In this document: positions 30,337 to 42,965 of the stretch, one piece after another | Layout of the letters: each line of letters opens with the position of its first letter | How positions within the stretch are numbered: position 1 is the first letter of the stretch | DNA from: Plutella xylostella | Taxonomy: Eukaryota; Arthropoda; Insecta; Lepidoptera; Plutellidae | Length of the DNA: 64,000 nt | Reading direction: 5' to 3' | NCBI RefSeq assembly: GCF_932276165.1 | Contig: NC_063992.1 | Location: 11,790,001-11,854,000, forward strand | Notes under the pieces: model-generated | Told to the model about the DNA's origin: nothing | The model's database searches: none | What the model saw: only the letters and a program-made list of their open reading frames with translations | Made by a program: the position numbers and the translations under genes

Positions 30337-33168
30337 TGTAATATCACCATGCAGAAATGACTAGGTTTCAGATAGGCTAGATACATAATATGTCATTTTT
30401 ATTTCAGGAAAAATGGGTCTATTATGTAGTCTGAGCCTATCTGAAACCTAGTTAAACATTGTGAGATGTGTTTATTATCGCATGGTGGAGAGAAAACCAA
30501 CTGTGACCCATAAGCTACTGATGAGTATATCAGTAGATAAATATTTGAATCTATAAATTTATAATGCATAGATTTCTAGGTAGTAGATATACTAAAAAGA
30601 AAGGTATAAGTATACATAAGACTTAAGTACTTCCTTATTATTCCTGACTTGTCAGAAAGTTATGGAAGGTATGTACCTATTCATATAGGTAGGTATTATA
30701 CATATGGATACACACAGTGCCTCTTCGAAAGCAATACTTATAAGTAATTATTAATCAAAATCTTGTTATTGTCAAGGCAATATTTTTAACATACACTAGC
30801 CGAATGGATGGAACCAGTGAAATACTTTGCAACAATATTTAAAAGCTGTAAAATGTAGAATATCGATCCAGGCCGCTGGGGCTCAGGTCAGCACATGCTG
30901 ACTAGGGTATGTAATTCTGGACTGACCTCAGAAATGCAGCAGCCGACCCTGGAGCCTCGTGGACCTGCTCAGTCAGCCCCGTACGACGACACGACCTGCA
31001 ACACCTGGCGCGGCATCTAGTCCTTGGAACGAGGAGTGGTGCTTGAAGGGAAGATAATTTTACTAAATATCTCAGCCTCATCAGCTACTGGAAAAGATTA
31101 GATGAAGGCTGTGACACTGGCGGATAACTAAGTATTCAGTTTTTCAAAACACGATGCAGGTCACCATATTCATATTCTAGATTGACAAGTAACACACAGT
31201 CTAATTTTGTATTCTAACTAACTCGGCGGTTAACGAGTTCCTGCGCAGTCCTACTAGGAAGGAAAGTTATTTTATAAGCCTTTGCACCGATTTTGTGGGC
31301 TACTATCATTCTGTATCATCATGGTGTGAATATTATGAGCTCTGGCAGCATTCCTTGGTAGATGACATCAATTAATAAAGATTGATTAACACAACAATAA
31401 CAATTATAATAGTTGATAAATGAAACCCGGCTAACATGTCTTAACTGGGTAAGTAAATGATCAGTCATGCCACCAGGATAAGTAAAATGTTCAGTACTTC
31501 ATATGAAAAACATTAACAAGGTCACCTTTAGGTATGTTCGTCAACACTAAGGGTAGGTCCCGGCCAAAACCTTAATTTAGGCTTCGCCTTGTTGCAACTT
31601 CAAAGGTACGTAAGTAGGTACACTAGGTACCTACTTACATTGTTGTAGGTTAAATTTTAAAACCATTAAGTTAACCAAGACAACACAAAATAAAATAGCT
31701 CGATTAAATAAAGATGGTACGTAAAGATGTTAGTTGTACCTGATCAGACCTGATGCAACGACAGCCAACATAGACTCTCTAATCTGTGGAAGCAACAATC
31801 ATGGTGGCGGGAACATGGACAGTTGGACGAGCCACCTCGAGCCTGACTTATCAATCAGAACTGACAGTTCGCCAACAGCAGATAACTTGCGGCTATCTAT
31901 AGGTAAACTTAGGTAGTAAGCTATACCAAAGAAAAAGTCCTTGGACATCGATATGACAGTGGAACGGTGAATAACTATGACATTCTTCAAAACAAAAAGG
32001 CTTGTTGTTGATACCCAGCTAAGGAAGGTTACCTACTTCAGCGACCTGATATTGCATTCTGAAAGAACTGCGAAGAGTTATGACTAATAATTATTACTTA
32101 TTTTGAAAGTTTTCAGCAAACTCTAATAAATCAAGCAGCTACCACGACGCCACGTCACCACTGCCCGGTTATAACTCTGTACTAGCTTAGTAGATATATA
32201 TACCAGAGAGCTCCAATCAGATGCGAGTACAAACATTTTATTTGGTAACTAGTTACGTAACTAACTGAAAGATCCATAAAAAAGTTGAGGATTACTCAAA
32301 ATGGAATTGTGAAAACGGCACGTCTGCACCAGTCAGTCTAAGAAGTTTCAGCAGATACAGTGTTGAAAAATAGTTATGAAACGTTTGCGCCAGAATCGAA
32401 TTAAAAATACATTTTCATTGAGAAGCCGTTTAGGCATGAATAGGTACTTTCATCCTTTGAATTGTGCTCCAAATGATGAATTCATAGAAATTTAATGACG
32501 ACTGCCATTGTTTATTATCTAGCCCAGTAATTTGAGTAAGGCTGCGGCTACTCGTGATGTGATACACAGTACACAGTAGGTATATGCATGTTCCCAGAAT
32601 AGTGGAAGTTATAATTTTACCAAAAGGTAGTCGTCTCGTGCAAGAGCACCGTTACTCGATTTATTCGATACACAACTATATAGTAGACAGCTGCTGCGTA
32701 GGAGGTTCACGCATTTTTCAACAAAGAGCTCGGATACACACTCACAATCCACTGGGACATAAGGAAGACAGCTAATGTGGTGCCACTCAGAAACCGCGAT
32801 GACACTCTGATCATGATCACCCGACAGTAGGATCATAATAAGTTCGGTAACTTGAGAAGCGGTATGGTATAGCAACAGCGACTTTCACGAAATCAGGAAT
32901 TAGCTCAGTGCTTTTAGGTTGAACACTCGCCGGTGGGATTCACTTTGCTCACAGCCGAGAAAAGAAAAGACTCAAAGCTGGAATCTGCCGATGTGTCATG
33001 ACACTTAAAGATAGTGTCTGGGGGGTCACTTTATATGACGAAAAACGAACTTTCAGTGCACTGCGGCGCGAGCCGCTCTATCTGTTTGTATGTATTAAAC
33101 GTGCCGATTGAACGACAGCTCTCGTTCGTTCGTTTCTCATCAGTATAGAGTAACGCTCCTGTACTTAC

Positions 33169-33256
33169 CGTGCGTCACCATTCCCATGAGCAGTCCAATG
33201 ATCTTTAGGCAGTTTAGAACAAAAGCTGCATTAGACAGTTTCTTCAGAAGAGACAT
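33169..33256 (-). pseudogene. Exon-like MSLLKK segment in element copy B
   Basis: This is the same 88-base exon as at 24684-24771, intact with the GTAAGT donor. It differs at two residues (P to S and I to M). The product is unknown. Confidence 0.4.
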
Positions 33257-33694
33257 CGAAATGAAATAAAAAAAAAAAAAAATTGATTGCACAACTATCC
33301 CCAGGAGCAGTCTACAGGTCACTTTGGGCAGTTCAGAAGAAAGCTGCTTTAACAGGATACCTCAGCGGAGGCATCAAATTGAAGTGCTATAACACTTTTA
33401 GAAGCGGTGCACGTTACCCGATTTGTCGTCCTCCATGCCGATGTGGCTACGGCGACTGCAGGTGGTTACTCAGGCTTCGTTGGTGTGCCCTTGTATGGCT
33501 AACATGACCAACCTTGGCAGTAAACGTTCGTCTGCATATGCCAAAATCACTGATGAATAGCGCACGTTACTCGATACCTTCTAGATAAGTCACTCATAAT
33601 GATGGCTGATGACGATGATGACCGTGCTAGCAATAGTGCAGGCGTTTCCGCTGAGCATAAAATCTCTTCCCAGACAGGGGGCGTTTGGATCTGG

Positions 33695-34145
33695 CAACCA
33701 GAACAGGAGTGCCAGGTGTGCGCAGCGATGCAGGTGGAACAACACAGCCGCCAGGGCAGGAGTGCATGGCTGGGTCTATGCAGCGATGCAGGTAGCACAA
33801 ACCGGTGGCCAGGGCCAGGACCGGGTGTACACTGCGATGCAGATGGCACAAAACGGTGGCCAGGGCCAGGACCGGGTGTACAGCCGCCAGGGCAGGAGTG
33901 CATGGCTGGGTCTATGCAGCGATGCAGGTACCACAAACCGGTGGCCAGGGCCAGGACCGGGTGTACGCTGCGATGCAGGTGGCACGAGACGGCGGCCAGC
34001 GCAGGAGCACAGGGCCGGGTGTATGCTGCGATGCAGGTGGCACGAACCGGTGGCCAGGGCAGGAGCGCAGGGCCGGGTGTACGCTGCGATGCAGGTGCCA
34101 CGAGACGGCGGCCAGCGCGGGAGCACAGGGCCGGGTGCAGGTTAC
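33695..34145. repeat. GC-rich minisatellite of about 57-bp units, copy B
   Basis: Same array as in copy A with the same overall length, so unit number has not changed since the two element copies separated. Confidence 0.75.
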
Positions 34146-34854
34146 ACGAAACTTCAATTTCACCGAATCGGCCTGCCTACCCTCAGCGGGTAGGTACCGG
34201 CGGATCACATTACTCGCCGCACATGCCACAATGTCCCAACATACTGAAACTCGGAGCCACGTGCTTCCTGTAAAAAAATCCTATGATGGTCCTGGAAAGC
34301 TCCTGTTTGTAAAGCCTTACATAAGCTATAATCAAGTGCATTATTGTAATAGCAAAGTTTTTATCAACTGTTTTCTAAAAATATTAGAAATTGAGGGTAG
34401 AAAAATATATTTTTATAATTTTTTCCTGTATAAAATTAACATATGCTTTACTAAAAGCGGTCATTAATGTAAGTATCTAGCTCAAGCGCCACTAGTAGGA
34501 CCGGAATATGTGATCAATCATCACCACGACTATTGAATCGGACCCTACTGCGTGGGATAAAAACCCCAAGCGCCGGAGCATTATGACCAGTGGCTGAGCT
34601 TTTAAAAGCAGTAAATAATAGCATTTTACTCACGGCTTATCAACTCAAACCTTCGTTGCGAAATCCTCAGCAATGGCTGCGTGCGCAGCAGCCGGCAGGC
34701 CCCACGCCGCCTGGTCCGCATCACGCTACAGCTCCCGGCAGCGAGGACTCCGCAAATTCAATATTATATTTTTCCCCGTCGGAGCGAAGCCGACGAGAAC
34801 CGTGGCTACATTGAGCCATTTTGCCGAAGTGTTCACTTCAAAAATCAAAAACCA

Positions 34855-34887
34855 ACTGAGGCGCGCGGGCGACTCACTCTATTTATA
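34855..34887 (-). promoter_or_regulatory. TATA + TCAGT promoter in right repeat, copy B
   Basis: Identical to the copy A counterpart: TATAAA on the minus strand at 34882-34887, TCAGT at 34855-34859. Confidence 0.6.
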
Positions 34888-35040
34888 TAGGCACCCGCAC
34901 CTTGCAAACTAAAGGTGGAGAGAAAAATGGACTTTATTTAACTGTCACTGTGACCCTTATGATGCCGAACACGGAGAAAGTCGAAACGCCATATCTCACA
35001 ATGTTTAACTAGGTTTCAGATAGGCTCAGACTACATAATA

Positions 35041-38000
35041 CAATATTATTACCAAAATAACTATGATTTCATACATATCGATAACACCGTGGTAATTTAA
35101 AATATTTTATAGTAGGTATACCATTATATAGAGCCAAAACAACAAGAAACTATAATTTTGCTAAAAGTTTACATAATATTATAATGAATTTAAGTATGCA
35201 GTAACAAGTATAGTATAATTTTCTGAGGATGAATATTTTATTTTGAATACAATTTTAGTTATTTATATCCTAATGCATACCAAGTTTAATTTAAATTTCG
35301 TTCTTTCACCAAGGTAACTAATATCTATTGCTTATACAGAAATAATTACTTATGAATTGTATAATATTCAGAAAACCTAAAATTTATAATAATAAAGATA
35401 GAGAAGTTCGGTTTTTGTAGCACTGAAGGCACAAAACAATTTTACCTATACTTGACAATCTTGACATCATAAGTTTTTTTTTTTTTTTTTAATATATTGA
35501 TTACTTTAATATATTTTATCTATAGATATGTACTTAGGCACTATAGGATGATTAAGTTTGTACTACTTTCGTAGTCAAATATTTATCTGCTACTTTATCT
35601 TTTAACAACTCAAATTAGGTAATACACAGTACCTCAACAGTACCTATTTTCGTATGACATTTGAAACCAATAAATGAAAAATATTTAAAAATATGTATGT
35701 TATTATTATTAGATATTCATCATGTTGAATGAAGGAAGTCATAATCAGAAGCAAGCACAGCTTAAAACATCATCTAATTAAGAATATATAAAATATACGA
35801 ATGATTATACATTTGTAACTTAGAACTACTTATAACGTAATGTTGACGCATTGTTGACGACTCGCTTGTTGATAGGTAATTGATTACCCAAACATAAATG
35901 TATTTACCTATTATTTAAAAATATTGTATTTTTATTACATCTATATAGCTGTATAGGTACCCTTAAAATGTATACTCCAAACATATTTTTAGATTTAATA
36001 TTAAAATTTCAATAAGTATTTATATTAATTATTTCAAGTTATTTAGTTTCAATATTATTAAAACTCAGTACATACTTGCTCTACAAGAAACTCATTTAAC
36101 ACAAATTGTGTCCAACTAAAATTCAAAATTATTTAATGATTATAGAAGGATTTGTCCTTGATTGTACTAGTAAATATATTTAAATGTAAATTATTAGTTT
36201 ATACCTATATGATTTCTTTACTACATCATGATTAAAACTTTCTCTTGTCTCCTTTTTTTTTTACCAAACTGACGTAAGTTATTAATTTAACCATTATATT
36301 TTTTTTATTTCTATAGATATTTCTTTTTTTATATATTTATTTAGACATTTACTATATTTTATTTATTTTTGCGTATATTTCTCATCATTCATATTCATTT
36401 ATTTTCAAAATTACCTTTATTCATTTATTTATACCTACTTTATTTCATTTATTTTGCGTATATATTTCATCATTCATATCCTTTTATTTTCAAAGTCATC
36501 TTTTATTTTATTATTTATAATTCATTTAATTTCACACATACACATTTACGAAAAGGTACATATAATTATTTCCACTCTTTGGTGGGCCAGGCCTGGTCTT
36601 ATTATTATTTATTTATATATTTATCTGTAGGGTACGCTAAACAACGAGAGTCGACTCTATAATAATTATAATATAAAACACATATTCCATAAATATTACA
36701 AGGGCACATTTAAACTAGCTCTACTCTTAGGCAATTCCAAAATTCTTCACGGAGGGTTCTCGACCGCACTATGATCAGAAATAAGGACGTGACACCTTGT
36801 TGTACCCTACCATATGTACCTTCGATGACTTTGCTATATACTTTTTATTTTTATAAGTCCTCTGACCATACGTAATCGCTAATTATCTTGGTAATTGCGC
36901 TCTGTATGTCCCTTACTCGTATTACCTTCTATATATTACTCATGTCCTTTAGAATCCTTCGGCCAATAAAATATTGTTAACGCTTGGGTGATCAGTCCAA
37001 TTGTTTATCAACGTCTTAGAGACCAAAGTATCCTCAACCATACACTGCTCTTACGCGTATAGAGCTACTTTACTTCTCAAACGTTACCTAATATTCTATA
37101 TAGCTTACTCATAACCATTTTCACCATAATTCATACATCTTCATTCAATTAAACTATACTTGTCAATTCCTAGTCTCAAAAGAGTACTAAACAATCTTTA
37201 TACTTAAACATCGATACCTAAACCCTTCGCTTATCTACATACGACGACGACAAGACGATTCGTACCTAATCATCATTTCTTGGAACGACAAAAAGATCTT
37301 TAATACTACATCTAGCCGTGTCTTTGCTCGCAAAATAAACTTTATACTCACATTTTACTTATCTTTCTCCTATTACGATTTTGTTTTCTTTTTAAACCAT
37401 TATGTTTACGTAACAACATCTAATATTATTAATGTATTTTAATTCTTTACATTCCAAACTTTACAATTTTTATTTATGGGTACCTAAGTTTAAAATCAGT
37501 AACTATTTTTCAAAATAATTTTTCGTAATCTAAATCTGGTACGTAGTTATATTTTTATTAGTTTACTAAATTTATTTATTATTTATTTATCTATATTCTG
37601 TAGTGACGTACGTGTCTTTTCGAGATACTGTACATTTTAATAATTCGTATTGAATATTATGATGATACTGGAACTTCATTATACTGTTGAGATATATTTT
37701 AATATTCGATTTATCAATATGGTTCGGGCATTACATTATTTTAATTTAGTGAAAAAATTACAGGTGGTCAGGTTTCTCTGAATCTAACTGTACGTAAGTA
37801 TTTATTTTTATCATGAGTTTTTATTTTTATTATGTATTTAATTATCTAACGCGTTGAATTTTTGACTACTGCATATTTCGTGATTCTGCTTTATACTTCC
37901 AATGAATGATATTCTAAACGTAGTTTCATCCAAAAATAATAACTTTATTTTAGACTTGTTATAACTATAGCTTAAATGTTGCATCGTGACATGACATGGT

Positions 38001-38180
38001 TTCCCAATATGCATGATCATCAGATTCCTCACTGCATGCGCGGCGGATCGAAATACGATATCTGTCGAGCGTGTGACCATTTTTGTGAGAAGTATGTTTT
38101 TGTTATATGGATTCGAAGAATAAACTAAGCATCGCTCCAAATCTGTAATTGAACTTTGATACGTGTTTATAAGAATAGGT
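35041..38180. other. AT-rich desert without recognised genes
   Basis: No protein-like frame over 3 kb. At 36360-36540 an imperfect tandem pair of about 90 bp ('ttttgcgtatat', 'catcattcatat', 'ttattttcaaa') is visible. Mononucleotide T and A runs are frequent. At 36580-37350 the sequence is somewhat less AT-rich but shows no coding signal. Confidence 0.5.
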
Positions 38181-38550
38181 ATGTAATGTAGCAGCTCAGC
38201 AGGAGCTGGTCTGGATCACCGGGGAGCGACCCCTGGGCGAATCGACCTGCCTGGCCTCCCCCGAGAGTAGGGGTTGGGTGCTATATTGTAATGTGATACT
38301 TACCCTTATGACTAACGTCCCTAGTGCTTAGGGCTGGTACCTACCTAATAACTCTCAATTAATATGTACCGGGAAGCGGTTTTAGACTAGCTCAGCTTGA
38401 CGCCGGCCTCTGAAGGAGTGCCTGGTCGCCTGGGGGATCAACAATGACCGTGAAGCGGTCCTAACTATCCTGATCTTGATCCTGAGGCCCCTGGAGGGAA
38501 ATAACCTCGGTAGGTGTACGGGGTGAGAATTAATAATGCCGATTAATTAG

Positions 38551-39242
38551 TGTAACACAATTCAGGCGGCACTGGACCCGCTTTATTTACAACCAGGTTA
38601 ACTTATATATCTAGGGTACTTACAGCTTATGTACTTAATATTAACACACTACACAAATGCACAAATACTTATGACGGTTATCGATATTTATATTGATCGG
38701 GCCCTGAAGGGGCCTACGCGGACGTTTCTATGTATCTTAATAAGGGGAAGGAATATAGGGTACAGGAGGTCGGGCGAATACTGGTGGTGCGTGTCGATTT
38801 GTTCCAGGATTTGTGGAGTGTACTTGTGTTGATAAGAAAGTGTGGCTGAGGGCCGGTGTGTGTTCAGCGATTGTATAGTTCGGTACACGGCCGCTTTCAA
38901 CTAGGCGACCCAGGCGTCCGTGTATTCCGGGGAACCTCGATCCGCTAGTAGGCGACCCACAGCGTAGGGAGGACGGTGTTGTGAGCTTAGTATGCGTGAA
39001 TAGATACTTAAGATAGATATAGGTGCGGGGAAGGATCTCGGGAGCGGACTGGTCACTCGTCGGAGCAGGAGGTGACGAATGGTGGTCGGACGGCCGGCTC
39101 GCGGTTATTTATAGGCGGGTCGCCCCGCGCCCCTTGTATTCTCCGGAGTCGTCTGTGTGGTGCCCCACCTCGACTTGCGGGCGCTCTTGTGGCTTCGGTA
39201 TGTGGGTAGGTGCGGTGGATGGTTTGGTAACGGCTCGTTACA
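38551..39242 (-). mobile_element. Possible LTR (about 690 bp), orphan
   Basis: The GC-richer block stands out from the AT-rich desert. It has TGTAAC...GTTACA ends (38551 and 39242). On the minus strand, CCTATAAATAACCGCG at about 39105-39118 is a good TATA box. The flanking five bases do not match (attag and ggtat), and I see no primer-binding site or polypurine tract, so this is tentative. The GC-rich stretch at 38190-38530 would be leader sequence. Confidence 0.35.
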
Positions 39243-40530
39243 GGTATAATAGACTTATTGCTATGTTTTCTATGGGATATTAGTTTAAGATAATGAGCTA
39301 AATGGGAAAAATATATTATCGGTTTTAGCGTTACGAAACTATGACATATAAAATATCTCTTTATGAATGCGATTCTGTAAGGTACAAGAAAGATACCATT
39401 ATATTACGGTTTTTTTTTTATTATACTGTAAAGATTATAATTATTTTATTGGTTTACTATCACAAGTAAAAATGTTTAAATTTGTATTTATTGAATTATA
39501 TATGTAGGTACATGAGGTATTTACCTCCATACTATTTATTACATTTGGGCAATATCTGGCTCTTGGTGGATTATTTAATTAATTGATATTTTTTTTCTAT
39601 TTTACTTTTTATTTAATTATGTATTAATAATTGTAAATTAAGTGCAATAAAATAATTTATTTATTATTTCTTATCTTCGTATCTATAAAATTATGTGATT
39701 TAATAAATGAATAGCAGTTTAATTTTTAAATGCAAATAATTAATTTAATATAGGTAGCTAGTCAAGGTGTGTTTTTATAGTACCAAAGAATATTTTTAAT
39801 TAAGTGATTAATACAATAGAAAATTGTGCAATGCATTGAATTTGTAATTTGGATATTTATTTTTTAAACAAAAATGTATCAATAATTACCTATTTAAGTA
39901 TATAATTTAATTTATTGTAATTTGATTAGGTTAGCAGTTTAATTTTGAAATTTGAATAGTACTTTGACGGAATTAAGACATTTTAAATTAAAAAATATTT
40001 TTGAACAAATTATAAAAGATATTAAGGTAAGATTTTCTATTATTATATATTTTATTTTTTGGTAATTTTATGTAATTTTGCAAGTAGGTACTCTAAACCT
40101 GTAAAATAAAATATCCTGATATGAAATATACTATTATGTATTATAACATTAAAATATTGAAAATAAGTATCGACACGTACGATATATGTATGATTTCTAA
40201 TAAATTTACTTACTACATTCAGCTGATGAAATACCTAGTCGTCAACAAGCGTCATTAAACTAATTACACTTCCCAAAGAAAATAAACATGCAACAATTTA
40301 TAACTGAATTACTAATATTAATACTTTAGAACTGAATTACTATTTAAGCATTCGAATACTATTTATTCTTACTGAAATATTTATGTATTCATCTTCTACA
40401 TAAAATTACAAAAATACTTTACTTATATTTTGACAACAATAACTTTACGAATTTAACGAATTTCACTGAAAAAATGTAAATCAACTCAAAAAAAAGAATT
40501 TAAATAATTTGCAAACCTGAATTTCTAAGT
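39243..40530. other. AT-rich desert, continued
   Basis: No gene and no recognised repeat. Confidence 0.5.
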
Positions 40531-40753
40531 AATGTTCCGAAAGAATATAAATTTCTCATCTGGGTGGCGCGGCGGTAGAACATGCGGGGGTCCAACTGTG
40601 GGCGCGTCCAGCTCCACGCGTCCCTCTGGGCGGCATCAGGCAGCAGCATCCTCCTCCAGCCTCGCAGCTGTAGCTCGGAGGACATCCTCTGCTACCCGAC
40701 TCGCACACTCCCAGCGCCTTCTCCTCAGCAGCCAATTTGTCTCCCGGCGCCAT
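40511..40753 (-). other. GC-rich exon-like segment of unknown nature
   Basis: On the minus strand two overlapping frames are open. One reads LRGWRRMLLPDAAQRDAWSWTRPQLDPRMFYRRATQMRNLYSFGTLLRNS and ends before a GTTTGC donor-like site. It sits alone in AT-rich DNA. No family is recognised; it could be an isolated exon of a gene with large introns or a repeat fragment. Confidence 0.25.
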
Positions 40754-41025
40754 CCATTTTTATTTATTTTTATAGATCCATTTTCGTTTTTAAATTTATT
40801 TTTATAAAATTAGGTACTTATGTATGTTTATTTTTTTCTGTATTTTTACTTATGTATTTATTATTATATATTTTTGATTATCCATATTTATCGATTAAAC
40901 AAGTTTATATCTAATTAGTCCATTTTTCACCACTTTCACAATTTAGAGTTTATTATTCATTTAATTTATATTACGGTCCGCCGGCACTGCCACGGAGGCA
41001 GGCCGGCTGGCACGGTCGCCATGTA

Positions 41026-41098
41026 AGGACGCGCGCAATCAAAGCCAAGTCTGATGTTAGAATGACGTTTATTGGTAGGGGGAAGTGTTGCCACACTA
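41026..41098 (+). repeat. Short interspersed repeat R-C, copy 2
   Basis: Second copy of 29560-29640, directly followed by an inverted copy of element F2. Confidence 0.6.
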
Positions 41099-41101
41099 CA
41101 T

Positions 41102-41318
41102 CACTGTCAAAATGTAAGGCAAATTTGTTAGTTCCAAAAGTGGCATTTGTTTTTTCCATGTTAGGTGGAATTTCACCAAACTCTAAACGTATTTAGTAGC
41201 CTGTCATACGTCTGTCAGTTAGTACAAAATGTATTTAAAATTTGATTTAAATACGTTTAGCGTTTGGTAAAAGCGACCCTTCGTGTAGATTCGAAAATAG
41301 TATCGAATCCTATGCTCG
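41102..41318 (-). mobile_element. Small fold-back element F2, copy 2
   Basis: Inverse of 19998-20215 across the full length, with few differences. The two copies lie 21 kb apart in opposite orientation. Confidence 0.8.
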
Positions 41319-41326
41319 CGCCTCAG

Positions 41327-42352
41327 TTTGCGTTATGTAGGGAGACGCTCCGTCAAAGTTAAAGCCAAACGAATATTATTACTTTGTATAAACCAATGCC
41401 ATAGCATTATTAGGCTATTCAAGATTTGGCCATACCATTATTAGGCTAAACAATGTTATGCGAAATAACTTTTAACTAAACGATATTTATGCCATACGAT
41501 TTTCGGCGTAACGAGACTTTGACCAAACGTTACTATGCAATACGAGATTAGGCAAAAAAATCTTATGCCAAAAAAGGTAGAACCCAATCGGGTTCCGCTC
41601 ATCTCGCATAATCTTTATTGACCAAAACTCATTTCGCATAACTCGTATGGTCTAAACTTTTTTGGCCGAACCATCACTTTGCCAAGACTTATGTGGCATA
41701 AGGCTCGTTTCGTCTAAAACTCTTTAGGCACAATCTTTAAACACCTATGTTTCGTTTGCTCAAATTTATGTTCGTCAATACCTATGTATAATCTTGTTTC
41801 TCTTAATGTTATCTTAATAAATAATATATTAAGTATGTAGTAAATGTACAAATTGTGGTATTTTTCTCCTACATCCCGAAAATCATGATATTGTATGATC
41901 AAAAATCGAAAGTTAACGACCAATATAATTATTACAAATTACAAACCCCATGAGATCGAAACCTAAAAATAGGTGCGACGACGAGCAAAGCGAGGAGGAG
42001 CGTGTTAGGTGCACATGTTCATCAAAACCAAAGCGGAGCGCAGCGAAGCGGAGCGGAGCGTTTTCCAAACAGCGGAAATAATACAAGGCACCAGTTTGCG
42101 CTATGTAGGGAGACGCTCCGTCAAAGTTAAAAGCCAAACGAATATTATTACTTTGTATAAACCTATGCCATAGCATTATTAGGCTATTCAAGATTTGGCC
42201 ATACCATTATTAGGCTAAACAATGTTATGCGAAATAACTTTTTACTAAACGAGATTTATGCCATACGATTTTCGGCGTAACGAGACTTTGACCAAACGTT
42301 ACTATGCAATACGAGATTAGGCAAATAAATCTTATGCCAAAAAAGGTAGAAC
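41327..42352. mobile_element. Period-15 element with about 258-bp direct terminal repeats
   Basis: Segments 41327-41585 and 42092-42352 are direct repeats ('tatgtagggagacgctccgt' to 'aaaaaaggtagaacc') with few differences. Each contains about twelve successive 15- or 16-bp units (for example from 'atgccatagcattat'). Between them, 41586-41840 is another period-15 block, and 41945-42065 is the GC-rich core with 'aaagcggagcgcagcgaagc'. There is no ORF. The direct ends give an LTR-like layout, but no TG...CA boundary, primer-binding site or polypurine tract is evident. Confidence 0.65.
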
Positions 42353-42387
42353 CATCTCAATCTTAAAATCTTTAATATTTTATATAA

Positions 42388-42542
42388 ATACTAGCTGTTC
42401 CCCGCGCGCTTCGCTTCGCCTTAAAAAGTTTTCCCGTGGGAATTCCGGGATAAAAAGTAGCCTATGTTCTTTCCCAGGGTCTAGACCGTATGTATACCAA
42501 ATTTCATCCAAATCCGTTCAGTAGTTTTGGCGTGAAAGAGTA

Positions 42543-42585
<43 letters not shown>

Positions 42586-42612
42586 CAGTTACTTTCGCAT
42601 TTATAATATTAG
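42388..42612 (+). mobile_element. RTE-type 3' end, copy 4
   Basis: Plus-orientation copy starting 'ctagctgttccccgcgcgct' and ending 'tttcgcatttataatattag', with an expanded (CAGA)n run of about ten units at 42545-42590. Confidence 0.75.
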
Positions 42613-42762
42613 TTTATAATATTAGTTAGGATATTGACATTGGTCATCGCACTAAATAATTTAATTAACACGTGTTTCCATGCGAACGAACAACTGAGTT
42701 ACGAGACTTGGTTTTTTTGACAAGTATTGTTTTTGATGGAATCTCATTTCTTTTTGTATTTT

Positions 42763-42965
42763 AATAATAATAAATTTATTTATTCCAGGTCACAACCCAT
42801 ATTTTTGATTAAATAACATTAACATTAATAATTATTTATAAAGCAAGATTACTAATAAATTATATAAAATTAATTTACATTTTACCTTCAAATACAGTCA
42901 TAATTCATTTCATATTACACATTATTTTACATGCATTTATCACACAATAATTAAAAAGTTGTCAG
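42763..42965 (-). other. 3'UTR of the L2/CR1-type LINE
   Basis: On the minus strand it runs from the ORF2 stop (42966-42968) to an AATAAATAAATTTATTATTATT end, typical of the simple-repeat tails of this LINE group. Confidence 0.6.

Larger units (their letters stand above)
30119..35040. mobile_element. Unclassified 4.9-kb element with long promoter-bearing inverted repeats, copy B
   Basis: It is near-identical to copy A, in direct orientation 8.5 kb away, with scattered substitutions and small indels; flanks outside both copies are unrelated. Terminal variants differ from copy A but agree between the two ends of copy B. Interior open segments are retained, for example at 31734-31916 and 33169-33256. 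An A-run at 33266-33281 and a deletion near 32207 distinguish it from A. Confidence 0.8.

Noticed and set aside
21597..35040. Assembly duplication of one 4.9-kb segment
   Set aside because: The copies differ at many scattered sites and have unrelated flanks, and copy-specific variants appear at both ends, so they are separate insertions.
38551..39242. Definite solo LTR
   Set aside because: Five-base flanks differ and no PPT or PBS is seen; kept only as a low-confidence feature.
35041..40510. Hidden gene in the AT-rich desert
   Set aside because: No frame has protein-like composition, and splice-like sites there are random in number and spacing.
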